Shown here one piece after another: positions 1 through 7,164 of a stretch of 29,570 nt of DNA (position 1 is the first letter of the stretch; each line of letters starts with the position of its first letter). Source of the DNA: UBA8437 sp963578885 (GTDB taxonomy: Bacteria > Planctomycetota > Planctomycetia > Planctomycetales > Planctomycetaceae); contig CAUZEQ010000020.1 of assembly GCA_963578885.1 (NCBI GenBank), positions 1 to 29,570 on the forward strand, in the 5' to 3' direction. The notes below the pieces were generated by a model. It did no database searches. It saw only the letters and a list, made by a program, of their open reading frames with translations, and had not been told where the DNA came from. Made by a program: the position numbers and the translations under genes.

Positions 1-1
1 C

Positions 2-988
2 GTCGATGCCGTGCTGTCGATCGGTGAACACGGCACCTACTCGTTCAATCGGCTCGGGCAAAAGAGGTACCCGCGGAAGAGGTTTTTTGACGAGATCGTC
101 GAGGTGATCGGCAACAGCCGACGGACGATTCCCGTCTTCAACGACAAGCACCTCTGCTATCGCTTCGACTGGGCGCGGCAGATGTACGAGACAGCCCGCG
201 AGCACGGGATCCCGCTGATGGCCGGCAGCTCGGTGCCGCTGGCCCAGAGACGTCCGCGGCTGGAGTTGCCTCGAGGTGCCCGGATCGCCGAAGCCGTCTC
301 GATCCACGGCGGACCGCTCGAGGCCTACGGCTTCCACGCCCTGGAAGTGCTGCAGTCATTTGTCGAGGCCCGGCAGGGAGGCGAGACGGGAGTGACGAGT
401 GTCGAATACCTGCAGGGCGCGAGGCTGTGGAAAGCTGCTCGGGAGGGACGCTGGTCGCTGAAGCTGGCCGAAGCGGCGATGCGGGCCGAACTGGGCCCGG
501 CGGCGAGTGCCGGGACATCGATCCAGCAGGTGGCCGGAGAACGCCGGAGCACCTCCGATGGCCTGCTGATCACCTACGCCGATGGGCTGAAGGCCACGAT
601 GCTCAATATTGGCAAGAACGACACGAGATGGAATTTCGCCTGCCGGCTGACCGGCGAGCGGAAGGCTCGGGCCACGTCGCTGTACGTCGGTCCCTGGAAC
701 AACCGCAACCTCTTCAAGGGACTCGTGCACGCCATCCAGGACCACTTCCGCAACGGCCGATCGCCGTATCCGCTGGAACGTACGCTGATGACGACCGGCC
801 AGACCGACGCCATGATGCGAGCCGCGGTACACGCCGGAGTGCCGCTGGCCACGCCGGAACTCGAGTTCGCCTACAAGCCCCGCTCGTTCCAGGCGATGCG
901 GGAAAACGGCCGAAGCTGGGAAATCGTGACCGAGTCGATGCCACAACCCCGCGGCATCGACAACTCGGGCGACCGACTGACGCGCTGA
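2..988 (+). CDS. Conserved planctomycete protein, 5' end outside window
   Basis: The frame is open from the first bases of the window (it reads V-D-A-V-L-S-I-G-E-H-G), so the true start lies upstream and about 328 residues of the C-terminal part are seen. It resembles a family common in Planctomycetes and annotated as hypothetical or oxidoreductase-like. Recognisable family features are the I-G-E-H-G-x-Y start of the visible part, F-N-D-K-H, a M-A-G-S-S-x-P-L segment and A-Y-G-F-H-A-L-E. The N-terminal part, where a nucleotide-binding fold would sit, is not visible, so no reaction can be assigned. No signal peptide can be judged. It ends at TGA 986-988, followed by a C-rich tandem repeat and the convergent amine oxidase gene. 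Confidence is high that it is a gene and low for any function. Confidence 0.85.
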   Translation, partial: VDAVLSIGEHGTYSFNRLGQKRYPRKRFFDEIVEVIGNSRRTIPVFNDKHLCYRFDWARQMYETAREHGIPLMAGSSVPLAQRRPRLELPRGARIAEAVSIHGGPLEAYGFHALEVLQSFVEARQGGETGVTSVEYLQGARLWKAAREGRWSLKLAEAAMRAELGPAASAGTSIQQVAGERRSTSDGLLITYADGLKATMLNIGKNDTRWNFACRLTGERKARATSLYVGPWNNRNLFKGLVHAIQDHFRNGRSPYPLERTLMTTGQTDAMMRAAVHAGVPLATPELEFAYKPRSFQAMRENGRSWEIVTESMPQPRGIDNSGDRLTR

Positions 989-993
989 CCTCC

Positions 994-1029
994 TGCCCCC
1001 CGTGCCCCCCGTGCCCCCCGTGCCCCCCC
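994..1029. repeat. 9-bp tandem repeat (TGCCCCCCG, about 4 copies)
   Basis: Four near-perfect direct copies of TGCCCCCCG lie between the stop of the first gene and the stop of the convergent copper amine oxidase gene. It is a simple minisatellite, one of several short repeats in this window located at gene edges. Confidence 0.85.
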
Positions 1030-1043
1030 CAGAGGGGCCAGGC

Positions 1044-3032
1044 CTACCTGGGCAGATTGATCGCGGGGTTTCGGTCAAAAAAGTTGTAGGGCCGAATCTC
1101 GAATTGATCCCACTTCGTCGACATCACCGGCCAATCCTCAACCCGTACGACGTGATGGAAGCCCAGCGTGTACCAGGCCACGATGTCGGTGTTCTCGATC
1201 GGACGGTCCTGGTCGGTCCATTGAGGCAGACCATTTCGTTTCGTGGGAAACGGATACTTGCCGTCGGCATACAGTTCATCCGGGCGACGCGGGGTCACCC
1301 AGAGATGGTAGCTGGTGAAGCCACCTCGTCCGCCGGGGAACTCCTCAGCACTCAGCAGTGATCGATTCGTCCCCATCGGACGAATGTGGTAGCTGACCGG
1401 GTTACCCACCTCGCCAGTCACCCGGGGGTTGATCACCCGCCACAGACTCGGACGAGCCATGTGCATCCGCATCCGGGCTTCCTTCTCGGTCTTGGCGATC
1501 TTCGGCTCCACCACCCAGACCTTGCGTCGAGGCCCACTGGGCAATTCGATCACCTTGAGCGATTCCTGCAGGAAGCTGTTCTGGACCCCGTCGATGTCCA
1601 GGTCCAGCCGATAGCTGAAATAGTGATCGTGATTGACGGCGACGGTGTGAGGTGCCACGAAGCGACCATATGGCGATTCTCCCTTGCCGTCCCTGAGATC
1701 ACGACGAGTCACCGCCTTGGCCTGGTCGATTCCCGTCGAGCCGACACGAATCCGGATGGCTCCGTTCTGCATGAAGACCCAGTCAAACACGTAGTCGTAG
1801 TTCCCCAGGGTGGCGATCATCCTGAGTACCAGGACCCGGCTGGCACGACTCTCGGTCCGTCGAGTCATGAAATCCCAATGCCGCCAGGCCATCGAACCGG
1901 GATCGAATTCAAACAGGCAGGCCGCCCGTTCGACGCGGCGAGGAATCCCCTGTCCGTTGGCGACAACGGCATCGATGAATGTCGCATAGAGGGGACAGTC
2001 GAGCCCCGGCTGCAGCGGATTCGCCAATCCACCCGGGTTTTCCGCGAGATCCAGGTAGGCTCGGTCCCGCCAGTCCATCGACGGGTCCATATAAGGAACG
2101 AACAACTCGGAGAGATGTCCCTGGTAGAGAATCGAACGGGGCTTCCCGTTATCGACATACTTGACCTGGGACACGACGAGCCCCACGCGGGGGTCGACCC
2201 GAAAGTGGAACCTCCAGTTCTGCCAACTCACCTGGCGACCATCGAGTCGGAATCCCGGTCCTCGAGATTGAATGGTCCGCAGAGGTGCGGGACGCTTCTG
2301 CAACTTGCCCACTGCGCCCGGGTCGTAATCGACGGGACCACGCGGAATCGGCACCACCCCCGTGTCGATCACTCGCAGCACCTGCTTGCGGTCCATGTCG
2401 ACCACGGCAATCAGGCCCTGGATCGGCCGTCCGAAGAAATTGGTGGCGTCGCTGCGGTCAAAAGCGTTCATCTTGATCAGTCGCCGCCGGCTGCCCTGGG
2501 GAATGTCTGTAAATGCCGGACTGATGGGTCCGATGACCAGATTGCTCTGATCCGCGATTCCGCGTCTCCTCAACGCGGCCTGCCATTGCGGGTGCCTCTT
2601 GATGATTCTCACCAGAGCCGGAAGCTCCTCACCCCACAACGCTCCGGCGTGAACACCTGGCACCAACTTCCACCCTGTCAGTTTCTTCCTGGTGATGTCC
2701 ACGACCGCTTCAAAAGTCTTGCCCTGGAATCGAACCACCAGGTCAGCTTCGCGCGTGAAGCTCGTTCCACGTTTCCATTTCAGGACGTCCTCCTTCGGAG
2801 GCTCACGCAGCATGATGCGTACGAGTACGGTCTCTTTCCTCAGCAGTCCCGACGCATTCAGGACTGCGCGAATCGTCCAGTGTTCGACTTCGGTGAGACC
2901 GTCCTGTGGATGGCTCGGCAACTTGGCATCCATCGTCGCCGGACAGGCCAGAAGCGTCGCCAGGAACATGCTCGTCATGCTCGTCATGCTCGTCATGCTC
3001 GACTTCATGATGCATCGCAGAGCGGCCGTCAT
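1044..3032 (-). CDS. Exported copper amine oxidase (primary-amine oxidase)
   Basis: This 662-residue protein is of the usual length for copper/topaquinone amine oxidases, which oxidise primary amines to aldehyde, ammonia and H2O2. Visible catalytic features are N-Y-D-Y with Tyr412 (the topaquinone precursor) in T-L-G-N-Y-D-Y, the catalytic-base Asp328 in Y-L-D-L-A-E, copper ligands His468 and His470 in H-D-H-Y-F, and a His626-His627 pair in L-G-F-H-H followed by E-D-W-P-V-M. The Asp-to-Tyr spacing of 84 equals that known from Arthrobacter AGAO. The C-terminal N-F-F-D-x-N-P-A is also typical. The N terminus looks like a signal or lipoprotein leader (L-L-A-C at residues 27-30) built from a 9-bp DNA repeat. 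Start ATG 3032 has GAGG eight bases upstream. It lies 58 bp downstream of the rhodanese gene on the same strand, so co-transcription is likely. The substrate is unknown. Confidence 0.93.
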   Translation of the reverse strand: MTAALRCIMKSSMTSMTSMTSMFLATLLACPATMDAKLPSHPQDGLTEVEHWTIRAVLNASGLLRKETVLVRIMLREPPKEDVLKWKRGTSFTREADLVVRFQGKTFEAVVDITRKKLTGWKLVPGVHAGALWGEELPALVRIIKRHPQWQAALRRRGIADQSNLVIGPISPAFTDIPQGSRRRLIKMNAFDRSDATNFFGRPIQGLIAVVDMDRKQVLRVIDTGVVPIPRGPVDYDPGAVGKLQKRPAPLRTIQSRGPGFRLDGRQVSWQNWRFHFRVDPRVGLVVSQVKYVDNGKPRSILYQGHLSELFVPYMDPSMDWRDRAYLDLAENPGGLANPLQPGLDCPLYATFIDAVVANGQGIPRRVERAACLFEFDPGSMAWRHWDFMTRRTESRASRVLVLRMIATLGNYDYVFDWVFMQNGAIRIRVGSTGIDQAKAVTRRDLRDGKGESPYGRFVAPHTVAVNHDHYFSYRLDLDIDGVQNSFLQESLKVIELPSGPRRKVWVVEPKIAKTEKEARMRMHMARPSLWRVINPRVTGEVGNPVSYHIRPMGTNRSLLSAEEFPGGRGGFTSYHLWVTPRRPDELYADGKYPFPTKRNGLPQWTDQDRPIENTDIVAWYTLGFHHVVRVEDWPVMSTKWDQFEIRPYNFFDRNPAINLPR
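2968..3003. repeat. 9-bp tandem repeat inside the amine oxidase leader
   Basis: Four copies of CATGCTCGT (the last ends CGA) encode the S-M-T repeat at residues 10-22 of the amine oxidase leader. The unit is in frame, so copy-number change would lengthen or shorten the leader without a frameshift, and each unit carries an in-frame ATG. Confidence 0.9.
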
Positions 3033-3090
3033 GATCAGAACCTCACGTCGGATGGACTGTCACACTGAGCGCAGGGACCGTTGTTGATGA

Positions 3091-4506
3091 CTACGGTCGG
3101 TTTGGCCTCTTGAGATCCACAGCACCGGTTTCGATAGGGTTGGACCTGTCGTTGCTCCACCCGATCCAGCCGTCGCTGTAGAGCGACGTCTTGGGGAGAC
3201 CCATCACCCGGGCAAACGTCAGGACCTCGGCCGCTCGCCAACCACCTCCGCACATGAACGAAAGATGTTTGTCGGTGCTGATGCCCGACCGCTTCCAGAG
3301 CAAGCGAATCTCAGCTGCGTTTCGCATCGTGTTGTCGATGTTGCGATAGGGTGTCAGAGAATTGGCGCCGGTGAAGGTCGCCTGGCCATAGGTCGAACCC
3401 GGAATCCGGCCCTTGCGAAAATGGTACTTGTAGCCGGAAGTCGTCCCGATGAATTCCGGCCAACTCCGGGCGTCAACCAGCGTGAATTTCTTCGGCTGCT
3501 TCAGTCGCCTCTTCACCTCACCCGTGCCGTCAATCAGCTCCGGCCGCTTCGGGATCCTGGCACCAAACCCCGGCGACCCCCTCGGCCGCACGCTTTGCGT
3601 CTGCACCTTGTACCCGGCCGCCTTCCACGCATCAAAGCCCCCGTTGAGCACCCGCACATCAGCCACACCCATGTACTGCAACACGATCGCCAGCCGGTAG
3701 CTGGCCGTGGGGTCCTTGCCCGAGACCACCACGGTGTCGTCGGCCTGAAACCCGTATCGCCTGGCAAACCGCTCGAGCACCTCGGGGCTGCCGAGCTTCC
3801 ACGAGGGAGGCGGTTCGAAGTGGTCGGTGTTGACGTGAAAGCTGCCGGGAACATGGCCCGTTGAGTAGGACGCATCCTCGCCACCCCAGCTGGCCTCCAC
3901 GAACTTGACCCGTTTGGCCTCGCCAAACGTCTCGGGCAACTGGCCCGCCATCAGCCGCTTCACGATCGAAGCGGGGACCAGCAGCTGGAAGTTCTTGTAC
4001 CGAACCAATGGCCTGCGGTTGTCTAGGGCCCAGTCCTTGATATCAAACACATAGAGCTTTCGGAATCCGGCCTGTCTCAGGAAGGCGGCCACCCGCTGAG
4101 AGTCCCGCTCGCTGGTGCCACACAGCACGATCTGCCTGTCGGGTCGGATGCCCTTCGCTTTGAGTGCCGCCGCCAGTCTCTCGGTCTTGCCCTTCACATC
4201 GGCATCCAGCCAACCGGCCGGAAAGTCGACCGCACGAGGAATGTGGCCACCTCGCGCGATGCCATCCAGCGCCCAGCCGTTGAATGCGTCTGTCGGCCGA
4301 GTGTCGACCAGTACCCAATCGTCGTCTTCGGCGATCTTCACCACCTCTGCCGTCGACAGCTTCCTGACACGCGCCGCGTCGTCCTGTGCCGACACACGAT
4401 CGCACGGGCAACACAGCCCCGAAACCAGCAGCCCCAGGACTGCGCAGCGGCGTATCGTGAACCGAATGCGATTGAGGTCCAGGATTGCTGCGCGTGTCGA
4501 GATCAC
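3091..4506 (-). CDS. Exported triple-rhodanese sulfurtransferase
   Basis: About 471 residues with a leader ending near V-S-A-Q and three consecutive rhodanese-like modules (roughly residues 48-160, 165-300 and 320-460). Module 1 has an active-site Cys129 in L-C-G-T-S-E. Module 2 carries Ser262 (V-S-G-K-D) at that place, so it is probably inactive. Module 3 has Cys419 in C-G-G-G-W-R-A, the form found in thiosulfate/3-mercaptopyruvate sulfurtransferases. The C-terminal part also keeps D-A-R-S-W-P-E-F and G-R-I-P-G-S. The longest frame begins at TTG 4509, but GTG 4506 has GGGAG eight bases upstream and is preferred. It lies 23 bp after the upstream exported-protein gene and 58 bp before the amine oxidase. 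Predicted role: periplasmic sulfur transfer from thiosulfate or a similar donor. Usual family members have two modules; three is less common. Confidence 0.88.
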   Translation of the reverse strand: MISTRAAILDLNRIRFTIRRCAVLGLLVSGLCCPCDRVSAQDDAARVRKLSTAEVVKIAEDDDWVLVDTRPTDAFNGWALDGIARGGHIPRAVDFPAGWLDADVKGKTERLAAALKAKGIRPDRQIVLCGTSERDSQRVAAFLRQAGFRKLYVFDIKDWALDNRRPLVRYKNFQLLVPASIVKRLMAGQLPETFGEAKRVKFVEASWGGEDASYSTGHVPGSFHVNTDHFEPPPSWKLGSPEVLERFARRYGFQADDTVVVSGKDPTASYRLAIVLQYMGVADVRVLNGGFDAWKAAGYKVQTQSVRPRGSPGFGARIPKRPELIDGTGEVKRRLKQPKKFTLVDARSWPEFIGTTSGYKYHFRKGRIPGSTYGQATFTGANSLTPYRNIDNTMRNAAEIRLLWKRSGISTDKHLSFMCGGGWRAAEVLTFARVMGLPKTSLYSDGWIGWSNDRSNPIETGAVDLKRPNRP

Positions 4507-4529
4507 CAAGAGCGCTCCCGCTGGTTCGC

Positions 4530-5156
4530 TCAGGGCTGGTGCGCCACCTTGAAGCTGGCCTGATCCGTATCGAACAGGGTCAGGGTACCGGTCTCCGCCC
4601 CGATTTCCTTGACTTCGACGGCCAGCGGCTTGATCCCCGACCCGGCGCTCTTGGCGAGCTTCGCGCCCAGGAGCGGCTTGGGGTCCTTGCCGTAGACGAA
4701 CAGCTGAAGACTCTTGTCGGGGAGCTCGCGTACGACGAGCAGCAGGCAGGAGATCTCGGTGTCGCCGCCGTCGTCACCGGTGAAGGTCACGCTGCGGAGT
4801 TGATCCCTGGCCACGGCCTGGCCGTTGATGACCGGGGCGATGTGATAGCAGAACAGGAACCCGACAGCGGCACCCTCCTTGGTCTTGGCCGACTTGGCCA
4901 GCGACTCTGCAGAGAGCCCCTTCTGCGGGATCACCAGCACCCCAGCATGACCCGGCTTGTGCACCCCGTTGGCCGTCGTGATATCGGGCGTGATCTTGAC
5001 CTGGGTCTTCTCGAACTTCTGGACCTGCTCGGCAAGCTGAGCGGCGACCTTCTTGACGCCTTCCTCATCGATCTTCTCGAGCGTCTCCTGAGCGAAGGCG
5101 CCGCCGGAGAGAGTCAACCAGCCGAGGACAACCAGGCAGCAGGGGAGCATCCGCAT
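4530..5156 (-). CDS. Exported protein of unknown function
   Basis: A 208-residue protein with a clear signal peptide: M-R-M-L-P-C-C-L then a hydrophobic stretch ending G-A-F-A-Q. I do not recognise a domain. The mature part begins with a charged helical segment (about residues 22-52, E-K-I-D-E-E-G to V-Q-K-F-E) and then looks like an alpha/beta or beta domain. The frame extends upstream to 5216, but ATG 5156 is chosen because AGGA lies eight bases before it and the signal peptide begins there. A GATAAG/CTTATC inverted repeat sits about 24 bp upstream. It is followed at 23 bp by the rhodanese gene, suggesting a joint transcript with the sulfurtransferase and amine oxidase. Confidence 0.8.
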   Translation of the reverse strand: MRMLPCCLVVLGWLTLSGGAFAQETLEKIDEEGVKKVAAQLAEQVQKFEKTQVKITPDITTANGVHKPGHAGVLVIPQKGLSAESLAKSAKTKEGAAVGFLFCYHIAPVINGQAVARDQLRSVTFTGDDGGDTEISCLLLVVRELPDKSLQLFVYGKDPKPLLGAKLAKSAGSGIKPLAVEVKEIGAETGTLTLFDTDQASFKVAHQP

Positions 5157-5179
5157 TGACTCGTTCCTGTTGTGACGTG

Positions 5180-5196
5180 GATAAGGCAGTCTTATC
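5180..5196. promoter_or_regulatory. Inverted repeat upstream of exported-protein gene
   Basis: A perfect GATAAG-N5-CTTATC inverted repeat lies in the 123-bp gap between the thioredoxin-like gene and the start at 5156, about 24 bases before that ATG. It could be an operator or a leader hairpin. No convincing -35/-10 pair is seen beside it. Confidence 0.35.
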
Positions 5197-5279
5197 GATA
5201 CACGTCGATACGCCAAGTCTGGTCAGGCCTCAGCCGAATTGCCATGCGGAATCCCAGCCGCAGGGGTCTCTTCGGCTCG

Positions 5280-5549
5280 TCAGGCCAGCGGTTGGCCAAT
5301 TCCGGCGTCCTTCAGAGTCTGGGCATCGGGTCCGCTTCCTGTGCAGCAATCGGCCAGGCGGCCATTGATGACAACCGCCGGCACGCGGGCCACACCCAGG
5401 CTCCTGGCCCGCTCGGCAACCTCGGCGTCGTGCATGTCGAGCACCGTCACCTCGCACGAATCGCAGGCGATGCTGTTGACCAGCTCGACCGCATCATCAC
5501 AGGCCGCACACCCGGCACTGAAGATCTCGATCTGTCGTTTCTCGGTCAT
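5280..5549 (-). CDS. Small thioredoxin/glutaredoxin-fold protein with CAAC motif
   Basis: An 89-residue protein without signal peptide. The start Q-I-E-I-F-S-A-G-C-A-A-C places a redox CxxC motif (Cys14, Cys17) at the end of the first beta strand, as in small thioredoxins and glutaredoxins. V-A-R-V-P-A-V-V-I-N-G supplies the cis-Pro loop of the fold. Extra cysteine pairs occur at C-D-S-C (residues 29-32) and D-C-C (about 67-69). Its ATG overlaps the stop of the upstream membrane-protein gene (ATGA, 4 bp), indicating translational coupling. A thiol carrier or reductant for the membrane protein, for example in mercury or other soft-metal or thiol handling, is an inference from this pairing; the substrate is not shown. 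Confidence 0.85.
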   Translation of the reverse strand: MTEKRQIEIFSAGCAACDDAVELVNSIACDSCEVTVLDMHDAEVAERARSLGVARVPAVVINGRLADCCTGSGPDAQTLKDAGIGQPLA

Positions 5550-5995
5550 GGTCGTGCGTCACTCCTGCTGCTCCCTGTTGAGTCAGACGATTGGTCGGAA
5601 GCCACCGAACCGCCACGGGCCCGCCTGGGCCAGGAATTCCAGAGCGAGGCAGCGATCAGCACGCCGATGCCGAGATTGGTGCCTGGCACCGAGATGATCA
5701 CGAAACCTGCCACCAGCACGATGGCCGCTCCCGCACTGCCCAGCACCAGCGGAGCGTAGCCGCGTCGCCGCCTGGCCCCCCAGGCCAGGGCGACCACGGC
5801 CAGTAGCAACAGCACACTCGTCAGCGGCAGCAGGTAGGCCGTCTCGAATAGAAAGGCAAACCCCATCGAACTGAGGAGGCCGGCGTAGGCCGGGAAACTG
5901 CACGGTCAGGTGAACCGCGACAGCAATACCGCACCCACCACCGGGAAGAAATCCAGGGTCCGCTGCCGCGACGTCTGGTACTGCTGCTGTGTCAT
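5546..5995 (-). CDS. MerT/MerC-like membrane protein with in-frame TGA (candidate selenoprotein)
   Basis: Read from ATG 5995, codon 30 is TGA (5906-5908). Otherwise the frame is open to the stop at 5546, giving 149 residues. The local peptide is R-F-T-(TGA)-P-C-S-F-P-A-Y-A-G-L-L-S-S. As I recall this small MerT/MerC-like family, homologs have T-C-P-A-C-W-P-A-Y-A-G-L-L here, so the TGA falls on a conserved Cys. Hydrophobic segments lie at about residues 14-28, 38-72, 80-104 and 108-122, consistent with four or five membrane helices, and the polar tail is Ser/Arg-rich. Starting instead at ATG 5866 (residue 44) would lose helix 1 and the motif, and no ribosome site precedes it. No strong ribosome site precedes 5995 either. 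A weak hairpin follows the TGA. The gene overlaps the CAAC thioredoxin-fold gene by 4 bp. Alternatives are a nonsense mutation or sequencing error (TGC to TGA). Confidence 0.75.
5878..5908 (-). promoter_or_regulatory. Possible SECIS-like hairpin after in-frame TGA (weak)
   Basis: Downstream of the TGA the mRNA can fold either as CCGGC-CTAC-GCCGG (5-bp stem, 4-nt loop) or as GGCC-N6-GGCC with a G in the loop. The loop G lies about 22 nt after the TGA, within the distance known for bacterial SECIS elements. The stem is short and the classical apical GU is absent, so this is only suggestive. Confidence 0.3.
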
Positions 5996-6254
5996 CAGAG
6001 TTTCGCGCTGCCCGCACGCTCATGGAGCCGCTAGGATCACCCGTCCTGCAGGCTGCTCGTCGTATTCTACACTCCGTACTGCTCGGCAGGCACTGGCGTG
6101 CGCTGCCGATTTCCAGGGAGCAGCCCTGGTCCGAACGCCCTGCCAGTTTTGCCGGCGCGAAGAAACGGCATCGATGGTACTGCCGGGGATGAAACCACCC
6201 CCGTCGGCAATTCCATCCAATCCCGCAACGGTGCAACTCGCCGGAGAACAGACC
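5996..6254. other. Divergent intergenic region
   Basis: This 259-bp stretch separates the minus-strand membrane-protein/thioredoxin genes from the plus-strand gene beginning at 6255. Promoters for both directions should lie here. On the minus strand a TAGAAT (plus-strand ATTCTA at 6064-6069) resembles a -10 box, but I see no good -35 partner. Frames crossing the region lack ribosome sites and family features. Confidence 0.4.
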
Positions 6255-6344
6255 ATGCGGCCCAAACCTCTACTGATGTGCGTTTCGGTCCTGGTAGCGG
6301 GACTCGTGTGCGCACGCTTCTGGACGACTTCCAAGAGCCGGTGA
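6255..6344 (+). other. Signal-peptide ORF, possibly the 5' part of the next gene (frameshifted)
   Basis: ATG 6255 is preceded by GGAG eight bases upstream and encodes a leader (M-R-P-K-P-L-L-M-C-V-S-V-L-V-A-G-L-V-C-A) that stops at TGA 6342-6344 after only 29 residues. The adjoining frame is open from 6298 and runs into the coiled-coil protein. Switching frame near 6310 would give V-C-A-H-A, a good cleavage site, joined to that protein. This suggests one exported protein interrupted by a 1-base indel, which may be real or a sequencing error. Confidence 0.5.
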
Positions 6345-6372
6345 CCATGCCACTGCCGCCGGGACTGGTCTC

Positions 6373-6924
6373 TTGCCCAAGCAGGAGCCCGAGCAGGACA
6401 ACGAGGAACAGGAATCTGCAAGACAAAAGGCCCGCGAGGAGGCCGCGACTCTCGAACGGAAGCTCGACGAACTTGAAACGGCCATCGACAAGGCGGCCCA
6501 TGGCAGCGATGAGCCGCTCGCCAAGAAGCTCGAGGACTTGGCCGAAACGATCGTCAAACGACTCGAAGAACTCGAGGAGGCTCTGGAAGGCGAGGAAGCC
6601 GAAGAGGATGAGTGGCACAGGCAGTTGATGCACCTGGAACTCGAGCGAGCCGTTCTCGGGGTGAGCATGGTCCGAATCGAGTTGGCCATGCGGCGTGCTG
6701 GATTGGCCGAACACGAAGTCGCCACGGCGGCCCACGCCGTCTCGATCCTGCGAGACTCCATGGAACCCGAGCAGTTCGTCGAGCACCTCGAAGAACTGAT
6801 CGGATCGGTCAAGAATCCCGCCGTGCGGCGGATGATCCAGACGCAGATAGCGGAGATGACAGTTGAGTCCGAAGAGCCCGAAGCAGCCCGTGCCCTGTTG
6901 AACAAGTTGATTCTCGGGCAATAA
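6373..6924 (+). CDS. Highly charged coiled-coil protein, N terminus uncertain
   Basis: From TTG 6373 this frame gives 183 residues, strongly Glu/Lys/Arg-rich with heptad-like helical segments (E-R-K-L-D-E-L-E at about 27-34, V-K-R-L-E-E-L-E-E-A at about 61-70), then a more mixed helical C-terminal domain (about 85-183). No catalytic motif or known family is apparent. There is no ATG in this frame after the in-frame stop at 6295 and TTG has only a weak ribosome site, whereas a well-formed start and leader exist in another frame at 6255. The gene may therefore be an exported coiled-coil protein with a frameshift, or may use TTG. It is 57 bp upstream of the small exported peptide gene. Confidence 0.72.
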   Translation: MPKQEPEQDNEEQESARQKAREEAATLERKLDELETAIDKAAHGSDEPLAKKLEDLAETIVKRLEELEEALEGEEAEEDEWHRQLMHLELERAVLGVSMVRIELAMRRAGLAEHEVATAAHAVSILRDSMEPEQFVEHLEELIGSVKNPAVRRMIQTQIAEMTVESEEPEAARALLNKLILGQ

Positions 6925-6981
6925 TCACCAGCGGCTGACACCCGGGCAAGACGTGACCTGACGAGACACACGGAGACACTC

Positions 6982-7164
6982 ATGAAGCCGCTGATCACGC
7001 TCTTGCTGACACCACTCCTGGCAACCGTCTGCCTGGCCCAAGAGGCACCGGAGTTCTTCGGTCCCCCTGCCACCGCAGCGACGAATCGAAGCACTCAGCC
7101 CGCACAGCGAAGACTCGAACTGCGAAAACGAGCCGACGCGACCGCACCGCGTCAGTCTCGATAA
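6982..7164 (+). CDS. Small exported peptide, unknown function
   Basis: A 60-residue ORF with a textbook signal peptide (M-K-P-L-I-T-L-L-L-T-P-L-L-A-T-V-C-L-A-Q, cleavage after about residue 19) and a mature part of about 40 residues rich in Pro, Ala and Arg. GGAG lies six to seven bases before the ATG. Its 3' end overlaps the convergent metallophosphoesterase-like gene by 13 bp. It may be co-transcribed with the coiled-coil gene 57 bp upstream. No family is recognised. The signal peptide and ribosome site argue for a real gene despite its size. Confidence 0.62.
   Translation: MKPLITLLLTPLLATVCLAQEAPEFFGPPATAATNRSTQPAQRRLELRKRADATAPRQSR

Noticed and set aside
1386..3068. Long open frame (560 codons) on + opposite the copper amine oxidase
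   Set aside because: It is the antisense shadow of a gene with complete catalytic motifs; its translation is rich in His, Arg and Pro with no domain, as usual for high-GC antisense frames.
5906..5908. TGA read as Trp by an alternative genetic code
   Set aside because: Other genes in the window end in TGA at expected places (for example the ATGA overlaps), so TGA is a normal stop here.
5583..6236. Minus-strand frame of 217 codons overlapping the TGA-containing gene
   Set aside because: Out of frame with the hydrophobic membrane protein; its translation is Arg/Cys/Gly-rich without helices or motifs. The neighbouring frame has the membrane segments and the coupled stop.
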